In this document: positions 1 to 8,572 of the stretch, in pieces
How the letters are laid out: the number at the start of each line of letters is the position of its first letter
Position numbering within the stretch: the first letter of the stretch is position 1
Assembly: GCF_011008935.1 (NCBI RefSeq)
Contig: NZ_JAAIVJ010000004.1
Location: 1-64,000 of the forward strand
Reading direction: 5' to 3'
DNA length: 64,000 nt
Source: Tabrizicola oligotrophica
Lineage (GTDB): Bacteria; Pseudomonadota; Alphaproteobacteria; Rhodobacterales; Rhodobacteraceae
The notes under the pieces: generated by a model
Seen by the model: the letters and a program-made list of their open reading frames with translations, nothing else
Database searches by the model: none
Told to the model about the DNA's origin: nothing
Made by a program: the position numbers and the translations under genes

Positions 1-570
1 TGTCGATGCCAGTGCCGCCGACCACCACCTCGGGCGTGCCGAGCACGGCGTAGATGTAGTCGTTGCCGTCACCGCCGTAGGAGGAATCCGAGCCGCCCGC
101 GCCGTTGATGATGTCATTGCCGCCGCCACCGTAGATCGCGTTGGCGCCACTGGTGCCGGTCAGCGTGTCATGGCCGATGCCGGAGATCAGGTTCTCCATC
201 TGGGTGAAGCTCTCGCCGGCGAAGTTGGTCAGCCCGGTCGTCAGGTTGACCGCGTAATTGCCGGAGAAGGCCGTGGTGTCGAGCGTGTCGATGCCAGTGC
301 CGCCGACCACCACCTCGGGCGTGCCGAGCACGGCGTAGATGTAGTCGTTGCCGTCACCGCCGTAGGAGGAATCCGAGCCGCCCGCGCCGTTGATGATGTC
401 ATTGCCGCCGCCGCCGTAGATCGCGTTGGCGCCGCTGGTGCCGGTCAGCGTGTCGTTGCCGATGCCGGAGATCAGGTTCTCCATCTGGGTAAAGCTCTCG
501 CCGGCGAAGTTGGTCAGCCCGGTCGTCAGGTTGACCGCGTAGTTGCCGGCGAAGGCCGTGGTGTCGAGCG
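1..570 (-). repeat. 285-bp coding tandem repeat, two full copies plus a diverged third
   Basis: Bases 1-285 and 286-570 match at all but about seven positions, and a third, more diverged and incomplete copy begins at 571. The period is exactly 95 codons, so copy number can change without breaking the frame. Among the few amino-acid differences are GIGND versus GIGHD and FAGNY versus FSGNY. Confidence 0.9.
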
Positions 571-814
571 TGTCGGTCCCGGCGCCGCCGACCACCACTT
601 CGGGCGTGCCGAGCACGGCGTAGATATAGTCGTTGCCGTCACCGCCATAGGAGGAATCCGAGCCGCCGCCGCCGTTCAGGGTGTCATTGCCGGCGCCGCC
701 AAATAGGGCGTCCGCGGCCGTAGTCGGGGCCGCACCGCCGATTTTTGTCACCGTAGCGGAAACAAAGGTGGGACCAATGAACTCGTTAGCGCTGGAGCCA
801 AAGAAGCTTGCCAT
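1..814 (-). CDS. RTX-type calcium-binding repeat protein, N-terminal part
   Basis: Reading on the minus strand from ATG at 814, an uninterrupted frame of 271 codons runs off the left edge. The product opens MASFFGSSANEFIG and then repeats glycine/aspartate nonapeptides such as GGAGNDTL, GGDGNDYI and GGGGNDII, which form calcium-binding beta-rolls in RTX proteins exported by type I secretion. The nonapeptides lie within a larger 95-residue unit that also carries a non-RTX stretch (NYAVNLTTGLTNFAGESFTQ). There is no Sec signal, as expected when the secretion signal is C-terminal, and that end lies outside the window. An AAGGTGA ribosome-binding site precedes the ATG. The function (adhesin, surface layer or enzyme) cannot be told from this end. 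Confidence 0.85.
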   Translation of the reverse strand, partial: MASFFGSSANEFIGPTFVSATVTKIGGAAPTTAADALFGGAGNDTLNGGGGSDSSYGGDGNDYIYAVLGTPEVVVGGAGTDTLDTTAFAGNYAVNLTTGLTNFAGESFTQMENLISGIGNDTLTGTSGANAIYGGGGNDIINGAGGSDSSYGGDGNDYIYAVLGTPEVVVGGTGIDTLDTTAFSGNYAVNLTTGLTNFAGESFTQMENLISGIGHDTLTGTSGANAIYGGGGNDIINGAGGSDSSYGGDGNDYIYAVLGTPEVVVGGTGID

Positions 815-1331
815 AATATCACCTTCTGGAGTTGGAGAATGGCATAAGGAGACAGCACCGAAACCGGTGTGCCTTTCGAGTGTCGAATCTATAGCTGCGC
901 GCAAAGCATACTCTGAAACTCGGCTTTTCACAAACCTTGACACCCCCGGGCGACCTGCCCTGCCCCGCTGTCGGGCGTCCACGACCGCGGCCCGGCCGTG
1001 GTAGACATCAGGCGCGGGAACGCAGGCGGCGCCCTGGGGATCTTGCGCCTGGCGATAGCCCGTGGGGCCGCGCGGACAGCATGTCCCAGGTCGCGGTGTC
1101 GATGGGGATTCCCTGCTCGCGGGCAAGGCTGGCGGCGGCCGCGGCACTGCAGCCTTCGGCCAGGAAAATCGCCGGCAAACGGACGGTCAGGGCGTCGGGC
1201 GACAGGTGCAGCGTGGCAAACCCCGGCAGGGGTGTAGCCTGATGGGGTTTCCCCGGCAGTGAACAGGCGGGGGGGGAGGCGTCTCACCGCCCGGGGACCC
1301 GGGCGGCGAGCATGCTGGCCGAGTGGCCCGG
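815..1331. other. 517-bp stretch without a convincing gene
   Basis: It holds the RTX leader and promoter region and the end of the catabolic operon. A perfect inverted repeat CCGCCCGGG-GA-CCCGGGCGG lies at 1287-1306, 25 bp beyond the stop of the DapA-like gene, and could help end its transcript, although no T-run follows. A minus-strand open frame (about 1275-1008) reads in protein-like fashion (LTVRLPAIFLAEGC, LAREQGIPIDTATW) but has no ATG or GTG start near its beginning. It may be a remnant. Confidence 0.4.
905..933 (-). promoter_or_regulatory. Possible sigma-70-like promoter of the RTX gene
   Basis: On the minus strand TTGTGA (933-928) is followed by a 17-nt spacer and TATGCT (910-905), about 90 nt upstream of the RTX start. 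Each hexamer matches the consensus at four of six positions. A short CACCG/CGGTG hairpin lies in the predicted leader. This is inference from sequence only. Confidence 0.3.
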
Positions 1332-2204
1332 TCAGGCCGAAAGCGCCGCGACGGCGTCTTCGACATGCTTCATTTCCTCGGCGCTCAGCGGCGGAACCGG
1401 CATGCGGCACAGGCCGGCCGGGCGGCCGGTCATGGCGCTGCCGGCCTTGGCGACCGGGTTGAACGGCAGCGTCCAAAGCAGCCGGCTGATCGGCCGCAGT
1501 TTCGCCCAGACCTTTTCAGCCTCACCATATTCGGTCGACTTCGACAGATCCCACAGCTTGCGGATCAGCGCCGGGGCCACGTTGCCCGAGCCGGTGAACA
1601 GGCCCGCCGCGCCGTTGACGATGGCGAAGAAGTTCAGGAAGTCGCAGCCGCAGAACACCTTGGCACCCTGACCGGCCAGCTTTTCGATCCGGCTCGGATC
1701 CGCGGTCGAGTCCTTGATGTACTTGATCCCGTCGATTTCCGAGAACCGGGCGTAGATTTCCGGGGTGATGTCAAACTGGGTATAGACCGGGATGTTGTAG
1801 GCCATGATCGGGGTCTTGACCGCCTTGGCGAGCTGTTCGTAGTGCCACCGCACCCCCGCCTCGCCGGGGCCTTCGAAATAGGGCGGCAAGATCAGAAGGG
1901 CATCGGCGCCGATGCCGTCGGCGTGTTTCGAATTCTCGACGGCATCCTCGGTCCGGATCGCCGAGGTCTGGGCGATCACCTTGGCGCGGCCGTTTGCGCG
2001 CTTCACGGCGACTTCGGCCAGCTTGCGCTTTTCGTCTTCGGCCAGGAAGGGGAACTCGCCTGTGCCACCGTTCACGGCGATGATATGGACGCCGTTTTCA
2101 ATCAGCGAGTCGATGTTGGCTTCAAAGGACTTGAGGTCCAGCGAGGCTCCGCTGTCCTTGAAGGGGGTGCAGATCGGCACGCATACGCCAGTCAGGTCGG
2201 TCAT
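1332..2204 (-). CDS. DapA-family aldolase/dehydratase, last gene of the catabolic operon
   Basis: The 290-residue product has the class I aldolase TIM-barrel pattern of the dihydrodipicolinate synthase/N-acetylneuraminate lyase family. GGTGEF (46-51) is the substrate-carboxylate loop, AYNIP places the catalytic Tyr at 136, and IKDST gives the Schiff-base Lys at about 164. The family includes true DapA, sugar-acid aldolases, ketodeoxyglucarate dehydratase and hydroxypyrroline-carboxylate deaminase; the last two yield alpha-ketoglutarate semialdehyde, a natural substrate for the aldehyde dehydrogenases upstream. Lysine biosynthesis is unlikely in this context. An AAAGGAG site precedes the ATG. 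The exact substrate is not determined. Confidence 0.85.
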   Translation of the reverse strand: MTDLTGVCVPICTPFKDSGASLDLKSFEANIDSLIENGVHIIAVNGGTGEFPFLAEDEKRKLAEVAVKRANGRAKVIAQTSAIRTEDAVENSKHADGIGADALLILPPYFEGPGEAGVRWHYEQLAKAVKTPIMAYNIPVYTQFDITPEIYARFSEIDGIKYIKDSTADPSRIEKLAGQGAKVFCGCDFLNFFAIVNGAAGLFTGSGNVAPALIRKLWDLSKSTEYGEAEKVWAKLRPISRLLWTLPFNPVAKAGSAMTGRPAGLCRMPVPPLSAEEMKHVEDAVAALSA

Positions 2205-2255
2205 TTTGTCTCTCCTTTGTGTTGCTTGCCCGGAGCGCGGGAAGCGGTTCTGGTT

Positions 2256-3131
2256 TCAGTCGGGGGTTCTGCCGGAAACAGGCACTGCGTCCGGCAAAGG
2301 TGGTAAAGTTGGCGAACGAGGGTGGGCTGTCCGCGAAAGCAGCCAGTCGATCACCCCGGCAAGGCCGCCTGCGTCGCAATGGCCGCCGGTGAACCGGGCA
2401 AGGCGCCGCGCCGCTTCGACGCCGTTTGCAACCGTCAGCGGCAGGCCTGCCCATCGCAGCATGTCGATGTCGTTTTCGCTGTCGCCCACAGCTGCGCAGT
2501 CAGCCGGGGTCAGGCCAAGCCGGGCGGCGATCTGCGCCGTGGCGACGGCCTTGTTCACGCCCTTGCGGACCACTTCAAGCAGGCCGGGGCCGGACCGGGT
2601 GATCGACACCGTGCCGCCGCAAGCCGCGGCGAGCTTGAACTGCGCGGCCGCCAGGTCTTCCGGTCGCGCGACCAGCATGATCTTGAACGGATCTTCCGGT
2701 ATCGCCGACGGCGCGTTGACGAGGTCAAGGCAGTCCTGTGTCACCGCAGCCTGCCACCGGGCGGCGCTGGCGTCAGGCTCCAGCGCATAGACCGTATCGG
2801 TCCCGTACCACAGCGCGGCAAGCCCGGCAGCTCTGCCGCAATCGATGACGGAAAGGGCCGTTTGCCGATCAAGCCCGTAGCCATACCAGGGACGCCGATT
2901 GCCGGGAGTTCCCGACCACGCTCCGTTGAAGCAGATGGCCGGGCCATCGAGCCCGAGGGAGTGCTGAATTCGGCGCACCCCGACGGGCGATCTGGCAGAG
3001 GCAAGAACCACCCGGATGCCTGCCGCCTCTGCGCGCCGGATGGCCTGTGCCACCTTGGGCAGCAGCGCATGCGCCTGGGTCAGCAGGGTCCGGTCAATGT
3101 CGCAGAAAAGCAGCCTTGGTCGCAGGGTCAT
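2256..3131 (-). CDS. HAD-superfamily (Cof-type, IIB) hydrolase
   Basis: The 291-residue protein begins MTLRPRLLFCDIDRTLL. The DxDxT nucleophile motif (FCDIDRT) is motif I, and VGDSENDIDML near the C terminus is motif IV. The long cap between them fits Cof-type phosphatases of small phosphorylated metabolites. The ATG at 3131 overlaps the upstream stop as ATGA, which fixes the start and implies translational coupling; longer in-frame reading upstream would run into that gene. Its job in the operon is unknown. Dephosphorylation of a sugar or polyol phosphate intermediate is possible. Confidence 0.8.
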   Translation of the reverse strand: MTLRPRLLFCDIDRTLLTQAHALLPKVAQAIRRAEAAGIRVVLASARSPVGVRRIQHSLGLDGPAICFNGAWSGTPGNRRPWYGYGLDRQTALSVIDCGRAAGLAALWYGTDTVYALEPDASAARWQAAVTQDCLDLVNAPSAIPEDPFKIMLVARPEDLAAAQFKLAAACGGTVSITRSGPGLLEVVRKGVNKAVATAQIAARLGLTPADCAAVGDSENDIDMLRWAGLPLTVANGVEAARRLARFTGGHCDAGGLAGVIDWLLSRTAHPRSPTLPPLPDAVPVSGRTPD

Positions 3132-4297
3132 GCGGCAACCCCTTCCGGCGAAACCGCGCGGGCGGCGCGGACATGAACCCGCGGGCAACCGGCGCCAAGC
3201 GCAATCAGCGCCTCGTGTTCGTTCGTCGCTTCAAAGCGGGCCAGACTGCGGTAGGAGATGGAGGGTCCGACGATCTCGGCGATGCTGCCGACGCCGACAT
3301 CCCCGAGACCCGTGACATCGACGGCCGTCAGATCCATCGACACCCGCCCGACCACGGGCACCAGCCGGCCGTTGAAGGCGACCTGGCCCTGGTTCGAGGC
3401 GCTGCGGCGATAGCCGTTCGAATAGCCGATGGACAGGATGGCGATCCGGCATTTGTCCGGGGCGTGCCATGTGGAAGAATAGCCAACCGGATCGCCCCGG
3501 GTCAGGTCGCGCAGCTGGACCACCGGCGCATAGACTGCCGCAGGTTCGGCCATCGGGTTGCGCTCTTCCGGCAGGGGATTGATGCCGAAGGTCGACTTCC
3601 CGGGTCTGGTGATGTTGCCGTGCAAGGCGCGCGACAGGAACAACCCGCAGGAATTCGCGATGGACAGGGGCGCCGGCGGCAACCGGCGCACCGCCGCCTT
3701 CAGCCGGGCAACCTGCGTGCGGCACAGCGTAAGGTCGATGTCATCGGCCGCGGCAAAGTGCGTCATGTAGGCCTGAACCTCCAGCGCCCCGATCGCGGTG
3801 GCCAGCGCTTCGATCTCGTGCGCGGCAAAGCCAAGCCGGTTCATCGCGGTGTCGATATGGACGAAGGCGCGCACCCGCTTTCCAGTGTGGTGCGCCGTCC
3901 GGACTGCGGCGTGCAGCTGTTCCGGCCCGTTGATCACCGGCACGATTCCGGCCGCCACCGCCTCTGCCATCGTGGCGTCCTGCGCCCCGTCCAGAACGGC
4001 GACAGTGCTGCCGGGGCGCAATCTCTGGCAAAGCAGATGCGCGTCATCCAGCCGGGCCGTGAAGAACAGATCGGCGCCGGCCTGTTGCAGGGCCTGCGCC
4101 GCTGGCAGCATGCCGTGGCCATAGCCATCGCCCTTCACCACAGCCGCCGTGCGCCCGGCGCTGCGCCGCGACAGCTGCAGGAAGTTCGCCTGAATCGCAG
4201 CGAGATCGACAACCATGACGGGGCCGCCGCGAAGACACCGGAGCGCTTCGGCCGGGAGAGCGCCATCGTTCACAGGAGCTGCCGTCATGGGTGTCAT
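3128..4297 (-). CDS. Alanine-racemase-family PLP enzyme
   Basis: The 389 residues follow the fold type III alanine racemase layout. The N-terminal barrel carries VVKGDGYGHG with the PLP Lys at 55; the C-terminal barrel carries VGYSSTW (catalytic Tyr) and GRVSMDL. The canonical motif is VVKANAYGHG, so Gly-Asp-Gly replaces the usual residues beside the lysine, but the lysine, tyrosine and glycine pattern is intact. It sits 11 bp after an aldehyde dehydrogenase gene and overlaps the HAD gene, so it belongs to the catabolic operon. A role racemising an imported amino acid is therefore as likely as cell-wall D-alanine supply. Confidence 0.8.
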   Translation of the reverse strand: MTPMTAAPVNDGALPAEALRCLRGGPVMVVDLAAIQANFLQLSRRSAGRTAAVVKGDGYGHGMLPAAQALQQAGADLFFTARLDDAHLLCQRLRPGSTVAVLDGAQDATMAEAVAAGIVPVINGPEQLHAAVRTAHHTGKRVRAFVHIDTAMNRLGFAAHEIEALATAIGALEVQAYMTHFAAADDIDLTLCRTQVARLKAAVRRLPPAPLSIANSCGLFLSRALHGNITRPGKSTFGINPLPEERNPMAEPAAVYAPVVQLRDLTRGDPVGYSSTWHAPDKCRIAILSIGYSNGYRRSASNQGQVAFNGRLVPVVGRVSMDLTAVDVTGLGDVGVGSIAEIVGPSISYRSLARFEATNEHEALIALGAGCPRVHVRAARAVSPEGVAA

Positions 4298-4308
4298 CGC
4301 TTTGGGCC

Positions 4309-5802
4309 TCAGCGCAACTGGATCCAGATCGACTTCTGCTCAAGGTACTGGTCATGCGCGGCCAGCCCCTTGTCCTTGCCGCCGAAACCGGATTCCTTGT
4401 AGCCGCCGAAGGGCATGGCAAAATCGCCCTCGGAGAAGCAGTTGACCGACACGGTGCCGGCGCGGAGAGCCTTGGCCATCCGGTGCGCCACGTTCAGGTT
4501 GTCGGTATAAAGCGACGCCGCCAGCCCGTAGGGCGTGTCGTTCGCCACCTTCAGCGCCTCGGCTTCATCCTTGACCGAGATCACCGACAGGACCGGGCCG
4601 AACACCTCTTCACGGGCAATAGTCATGTCGTTGCGGACGTTCTCGATGATCGTCGGCTGCACGAAATAGCCGCCGCTTTCCTCAAGAATGCGCTTGCCGC
4701 CGAAGGTGATCTTGCCGCCCTCGGCCGCGCCCTTGGCGATCAGGCCTGTGACCTTGTCGAGATGCCTGGCCTCGATCATGGCGCCAACGCGCGTAGCGGC
4801 GGCAAAGGGGTTGCCCACCGTCCAGTTGGCGAATTCGGCCTTCAGAGCCTCAAGCAACTGGTCGCGGATCGGTTCCTCGACGATCAGGCGCGAGCCGGCC
4901 GAGCAATTCTCGCCCTGACAGAACAGGATACCGATGGCGATCTGCTGCACGACCGGCGCCAGATCCTGCACATCGCGCATCACCAGCGCAGGCGACTTGC
5001 CGCCGCATTCCAGCACGACCTTCTTCAGGTTCGACTTTGCCGAATATTCAAGGAAATACCGCCCGACCTCGCCCGAGCCGGTGAAGCTGACGCAGTCGAC
5101 ATCCCCGTGCAGGCCGATGGCCTTTCCCGCTTCGTGGCCAAGACCCGGCACGACGTTGAAAACCCCGTCGGGAATGCCCGCCTCGCTGGCCAGCGCTGCC
5201 ATGCGGATCAGGCTGAGCGAGGTTTGTTCGGCGGGTTTCAGCACGATCGAGTTGCCGCCCGCCAGCGCCGGGGCCAGCTTCCACATCGCCACAAAGATCG
5301 GGAAGTTCCACGGGATCACCGCCCCGACCACGCCAATCGGCTCGCGCACGATCAGCGACACCACATCGGCCGGGGTCTGGGTGGTCTGGTCGTGCAGCTT
5401 GTCGGCCAGTTCGGCGTGCCAGCGCAGGGTTTCGATCGAATCCGGCAGGTCGACGGCGCGGGCGTCCGAGATCGGCTTGCCGCAGTCCAGCACTTCGATC
5501 AGCGCCAGCTCGTCCTGATGCTTCTCGATCAGATCGGCAAAGCGTAACAGCACCTTCTTGCGGTCGCGCGGATGCATCTTGCTCCAGGACCCGGCCTCAA
5601 AGGCGCGGCGGGCGGCAGCGACGGCGCGGTTCACGTCCTCATCATCACCCGCGGCCACTTCGGTAATAACCTTGCCGGTCGCCGGGTTGACGGTGGCAAA
5701 GGTGCGGCCCGACGCGGCAGGTACATATTTGCCGTCGATGAAGGCCCGGGTTTCCAGTTTCAGCTTCGCGGCGGCAGCGGCGAAATCGATTTCATTGCTC
5801 AT
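4309..5802 (-). CDS. NAD(P)-dependent aldehyde dehydrogenase (PuuC/DhaS-like)
   Basis: The 497-residue product is full length for the ALDH superfamily. Visible motifs are IPWNFPIF (cofactor/catalytic Asn), FTGSGEVG, ECGGKSP with general base Glu265, and GENCSAGSR with nucleophile Cys300. Overall it resembles the broad group oxidising gamma-glutamyl-gamma-aminobutyraldehyde and other aliphatic aldehydes. In this operon it could oxidise the aldehyde produced by the GMC oxidoreductase or by the DapA-like enzyme. It differs clearly from the second operon ALDH at 8573-10048, so the pair is not a recent duplication. Confidence 0.88.
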   Translation of the reverse strand: MSNEIDFAAAAAKLKLETRAFIDGKYVPAASGRTFATVNPATGKVITEVAAGDDEDVNRAVAAARRAFEAGSWSKMHPRDRKKVLLRFADLIEKHQDELALIEVLDCGKPISDARAVDLPDSIETLRWHAELADKLHDQTTQTPADVVSLIVREPIGVVGAVIPWNFPIFVAMWKLAPALAGGNSIVLKPAEQTSLSLIRMAALASEAGIPDGVFNVVPGLGHEAGKAIGLHGDVDCVSFTGSGEVGRYFLEYSAKSNLKKVVLECGGKSPALVMRDVQDLAPVVQQIAIGILFCQGENCSAGSRLIVEEPIRDQLLEALKAEFANWTVGNPFAAATRVGAMIEARHLDKVTGLIAKGAAEGGKITFGGKRILEESGGYFVQPTIIENVRNDMTIAREEVFGPVLSVISVKDEAEALKVANDTPYGLAASLYTDNLNVAHRMAKALRAGTVSVNCFSEGDFAMPFGGYKESGFGGKDKGLAAHDQYLEQKSIWIQLR

Positions 5803-5836
5803 TGCAGCTCTCCTAGAAAGGGGATGGCCCGGGCGT

Positions 5837-6868
5837 TCAGCCCTTGGGCCAGGTGTCGGTCAGGGTGTAGCCTTCGGGGAAGGGATCTGTCGGATCGAGG
5901 ACGTATTGCTTGAACCCCGTGATCCAGGCCCGCCCGGTGATCGCCACTTCGACCGAGGGCAGGCCGCCCGTGGTGCCGCTGGCGAGAATCTCGCCGGTGA
6001 ATCTGGTGCCGATGATGGATTCATGGACAAAGCGTTCGCCTTCGGCGATGGCGCCGCGGGCATGCAGAAGCGCCAGCCGCGCGGTCGTGCCGGTGCCGCA
6101 GGGGGATCGGTCGAGCCGGCCGGGCGACACGATCACGCCGTTGCGCGAGGTCAGAACCCCACCTTCGCGCCGCAGCGGGCCGGCCCAAAGAGTCTGGTTC
6201 ACCGTGTGGATTTCCGGATTTTCCGGGTGAACCGAAGGCAGTTGTTCGGCCGCTGCGGCCTTGATCAGTTCCCCGACGCGGCTGAGATCCGCGGCCTCGT
6301 CCGGCACGATGCCAAAGCCCATGTCGGCGGCGTCGGCGATGACATAGAGCATGCCGCCATAGGCCACATCGACCCGCAGCGACCCGTGGCCCGCGACCTC
6401 GATCATCGCATCGCGGTGCAGCACGAAGGCCGGGATATTGCGGAAGGTGACGCCGGTGACCTTGCCCCCCTCGCATTCCGCGCGCACCCGGATCAGCCCG
6501 CCCGGCGCTTCAAGCGTCAAGTAGGTGACCGGCTCGACCATCGGGATCATGCCGGTTTCCAGCAATGCGGTGACGGTGCAGATGGTGTTGGTGCCCGACA
6601 TCGGCGGATAGGAGGCCGGCTCGATGATGACATAGCCGGCCTGCGCCTCGGGGTGCGAGGAGGGCAGCACAAGGTTCACGCATTGCGTGACCTTGCCACG
6701 CGGTTCATGCAGCAGGAAAGCGCGCAGCCAGTCGCCCTTGGTTTCCAGCCAGCGGGCCTTTTCGAACATGGTCTTGCCCGGCACATCCAGCACGCCGCCG
6801 GTGATGACATCGTTCGGCTCGCCTTCGGCATGCAGGCCGACGACAGTGATCATGCGGGAAAAGCGCAT
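5837..6868 (-). CDS. Proline racemase superfamily enzyme, Ser/Cys type (hydroxyproline epimerase-like)
   Basis: The 343-residue product starts at ATG 6868 behind AAGGAGAG; the longer open frame upstream overlaps the GMC gene. The family's first catalytic position is Ser91 in PPMSGTNTIC, and the second is Cys257 in DRSPCGTG. Known members fall into Cys/Cys (proline racemase, 4-hydroxyproline epimerase), Ser/Cys (hydroxyproline epimerases) and Cys/Thr (trans-3-hydroxyproline dehydratase) classes, so this one fits the Ser/Cys class. That suggests 2-epimerisation of a hydroxylated proline or similar imino acid. No FAD-type D-hydroxyproline oxidase is in the operon, so the standard hydroxyproline route is incomplete here. 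Confidence 0.85.
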   Translation of the reverse strand: MRFSRMITVVGLHAEGEPNDVITGGVLDVPGKTMFEKARWLETKGDWLRAFLLHEPRGKVTQCVNLVLPSSHPEAQAGYVIIEPASYPPMSGTNTICTVTALLETGMIPMVEPVTYLTLEAPGGLIRVRAECEGGKVTGVTFRNIPAFVLHRDAMIEVAGHGSLRVDVAYGGMLYVIADAADMGFGIVPDEAADLSRVGELIKAAAAEQLPSVHPENPEIHTVNQTLWAGPLRREGGVLTSRNGVIVSPGRLDRSPCGTGTTARLALLHARGAIAEGERFVHESIIGTRFTGEILASGTTGGLPSVEVAITGRAWITGFKQYVLDPTDPFPEGYTLTDTWPKG

Positions 6869-6881
6869 CGTGAAACTCTCC

Positions 6882-8513
6882 TTACTGCGCCCGATAGTAG
6901 GGCTGGGCGTCGGGTGGCAGCGGGCTGCGCCCGCGGATGTTGTCGGCAATCTTCTCGGCCAGCATGATGACGGGGGCATTCAGGTTGCCCGACACGATCT
7001 CGGGCATGATCGAGGCATCGACCACGCGCAGGCCCTCGACCCCGTGAACCCGGCCCTCGGCATCGACCACGGCGTTGTCATCGGTGCCCATCCGGCAGGA
7101 ACAGCAGGGGTGATAGTTCGTCCCGGCGACGTTGCGCAGCCAGGCCCGGATCTCGTCATCGCTGCGCACCTCGGGGCCGGGGGTCACTTCGGCGCCGCGG
7201 AATTCGTCCCAGCCCTTTTGCGCGACGGTAGCGCGGATCGCCTTTACCGCCTGCACGCATTGCTCCAGATCGTCGGCGTTGTCGAAATAGTTGAACACGA
7301 ACTTCGGGTTCGCCAGCGGATCGGCGCTGTCGATCCAGACCCGGCCTTCGGATCTGGGCCGCATCAGCGACAGGAAATACTGGAAACCGTTCTCAAGCTT
7401 GACGTTGCCGTGCTGGAACTCGCCCAGCATGGGCACGAATTCGAACTGCACGTTCGGGATGGCTTCGCTGTCGCGGGTGCGCATGAAGGCGCCAACCTCG
7501 AAGAAATTCGTCGCCCCGAGGCCGCGCTTGAAGAACAGCCAGTTTGCCCCAAGCCAGGCCTTGCCAAGTAGCGTCAGGTCCTTGGCCGCCGACACATTTT
7601 TGGTCGCCCGATACATGACAGGCGCCGCCACATGGTCTTTCAGGCCGCGCCCGACGCCCGGCAGATGCTGGACCAGACCGACGCCTGCGCGCTTCAAGTC
7701 GTCGGCATGGCCGATGCCCGAAAGCTGCAGCAGCTGCGGCGAGTTGATTGCGCCACCGCACAGGATGGTCTCGCGCTCGACCTCATACCGCACGCGGCCC
7801 TGCGCCGTCTGCACCGCGACGCGCACTGCCCTGCGGTTCGAGGTTTCGATCCCCAGAACCCGCGCGCCAGTCAGCACTGTCAGGTTGGGCTTCGGCGGCT
7901 GGGCGTGGATATAGCCTTGCGACGTCGACCACCGAATACCATTGCCGACATTGCGCTGCGTGACGTGAACTCCTTCCTGCTGATAGCCGTTGTGGTCGGC
8001 GACATGCTTCAGCCCGGTGTCCTGCCCGGCCCGCAGGAACGCATGATACAGCGGGTTTTCTGCCTTGCAGGTCTCGACGCGCATCGGCCCGTCGCCGCCG
8101 CGATAGGCGTTCGCGCCCTTGTCGAAAGTCTCGGCCTTCTTGAAATAGGGCAGGATCTCGGCATAGCTCCAGCCGGCATTGCCCATGGCCGACCAGTTGT
8201 CATAGTCCCACGGATTTGCCCGGACCCAGTTCATGCCATTGATCGAGGACGAGCCGCCCAGAACCCGCCCGCGCGCCTCGTGGATGGTGCGGCCGTTCAG
8301 CTGCGGCTCCGGTTGCGAGTTGTAAAACCAGTTGAACCTGTCGTTCATCAGCGGAAAGCCAAGGGCGGCAGGCATGCGGATGTAAAGGTGCCGGTCCGAT
8401 GGCCCCGCCTCGAGCAGAAGAACCGAGGTGTTCCGGTCCTCCGCAAGGCGGGCCGCGATGACCGAACCGGCGGAACCGGAGCCGATCACCACATAGTCGT
8501 AACTCTTTGCCAT
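6882..8513 (-). CDS. GMC-family FAD oxidoreductase (choline dehydrogenase-like)
   Basis: The 543-residue product begins MAKSYDYVVIGSGSAGSV, a dinucleotide-binding GxGxxG motif, followed by the GMC signature around RGRVLGGSSSINGM and a second around GAINSPQLLQLSGIG. The catalytic His lies in NYHPCCSCRMG and the partner Asn in SGNLNAP near the C terminus. ATG 8513 behind GGAAGGA was chosen over an in-frame ATG 60 nt upstream, because the FAD motif then sits at the normal N-terminal position. The enzyme should oxidise an alcohol to an aldehyde for one of the flanking aldehyde dehydrogenases. The substrate is not known. Confidence 0.87.
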   Translation of the reverse strand: MAKSYDYVVIGSGSAGSVIAARLAEDRNTSVLLLEAGPSDRHLYIRMPAALGFPLMNDRFNWFYNSQPEPQLNGRTIHEARGRVLGGSSSINGMNWVRANPWDYDNWSAMGNAGWSYAEILPYFKKAETFDKGANAYRGGDGPMRVETCKAENPLYHAFLRAGQDTGLKHVADHNGYQQEGVHVTQRNVGNGIRWSTSQGYIHAQPPKPNLTVLTGARVLGIETSNRRAVRVAVQTAQGRVRYEVERETILCGGAINSPQLLQLSGIGHADDLKRAGVGLVQHLPGVGRGLKDHVAAPVMYRATKNVSAAKDLTLLGKAWLGANWLFFKRGLGATNFFEVGAFMRTRDSEAIPNVQFEFVPMLGEFQHGNVKLENGFQYFLSLMRPRSEGRVWIDSADPLANPKFVFNYFDNADDLEQCVQAVKAIRATVAQKGWDEFRGAEVTPGPEVRSDDEIRAWLRNVAGTNYHPCCSCRMGTDDNAVVDAEGRVHGVEGLRVVDASIMPEIVSGNLNAPVIMLAEKIADNIRGRSPLPPDAQPYYRAQ

Positions 8514-8572
8514 TGCGGGTTCCTTCCGGTCTGCTGCCAAGATTTTCATTGCCACCTGCAATTCCATTGCCA

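Noticed and set aside
1287-1306. Perfect inverted repeat considered as a strong terminator
   Set aside because: The stem is only two bases from being a continuous palindrome and no T-run follows on the minus strand, so it is mentioned but not called.
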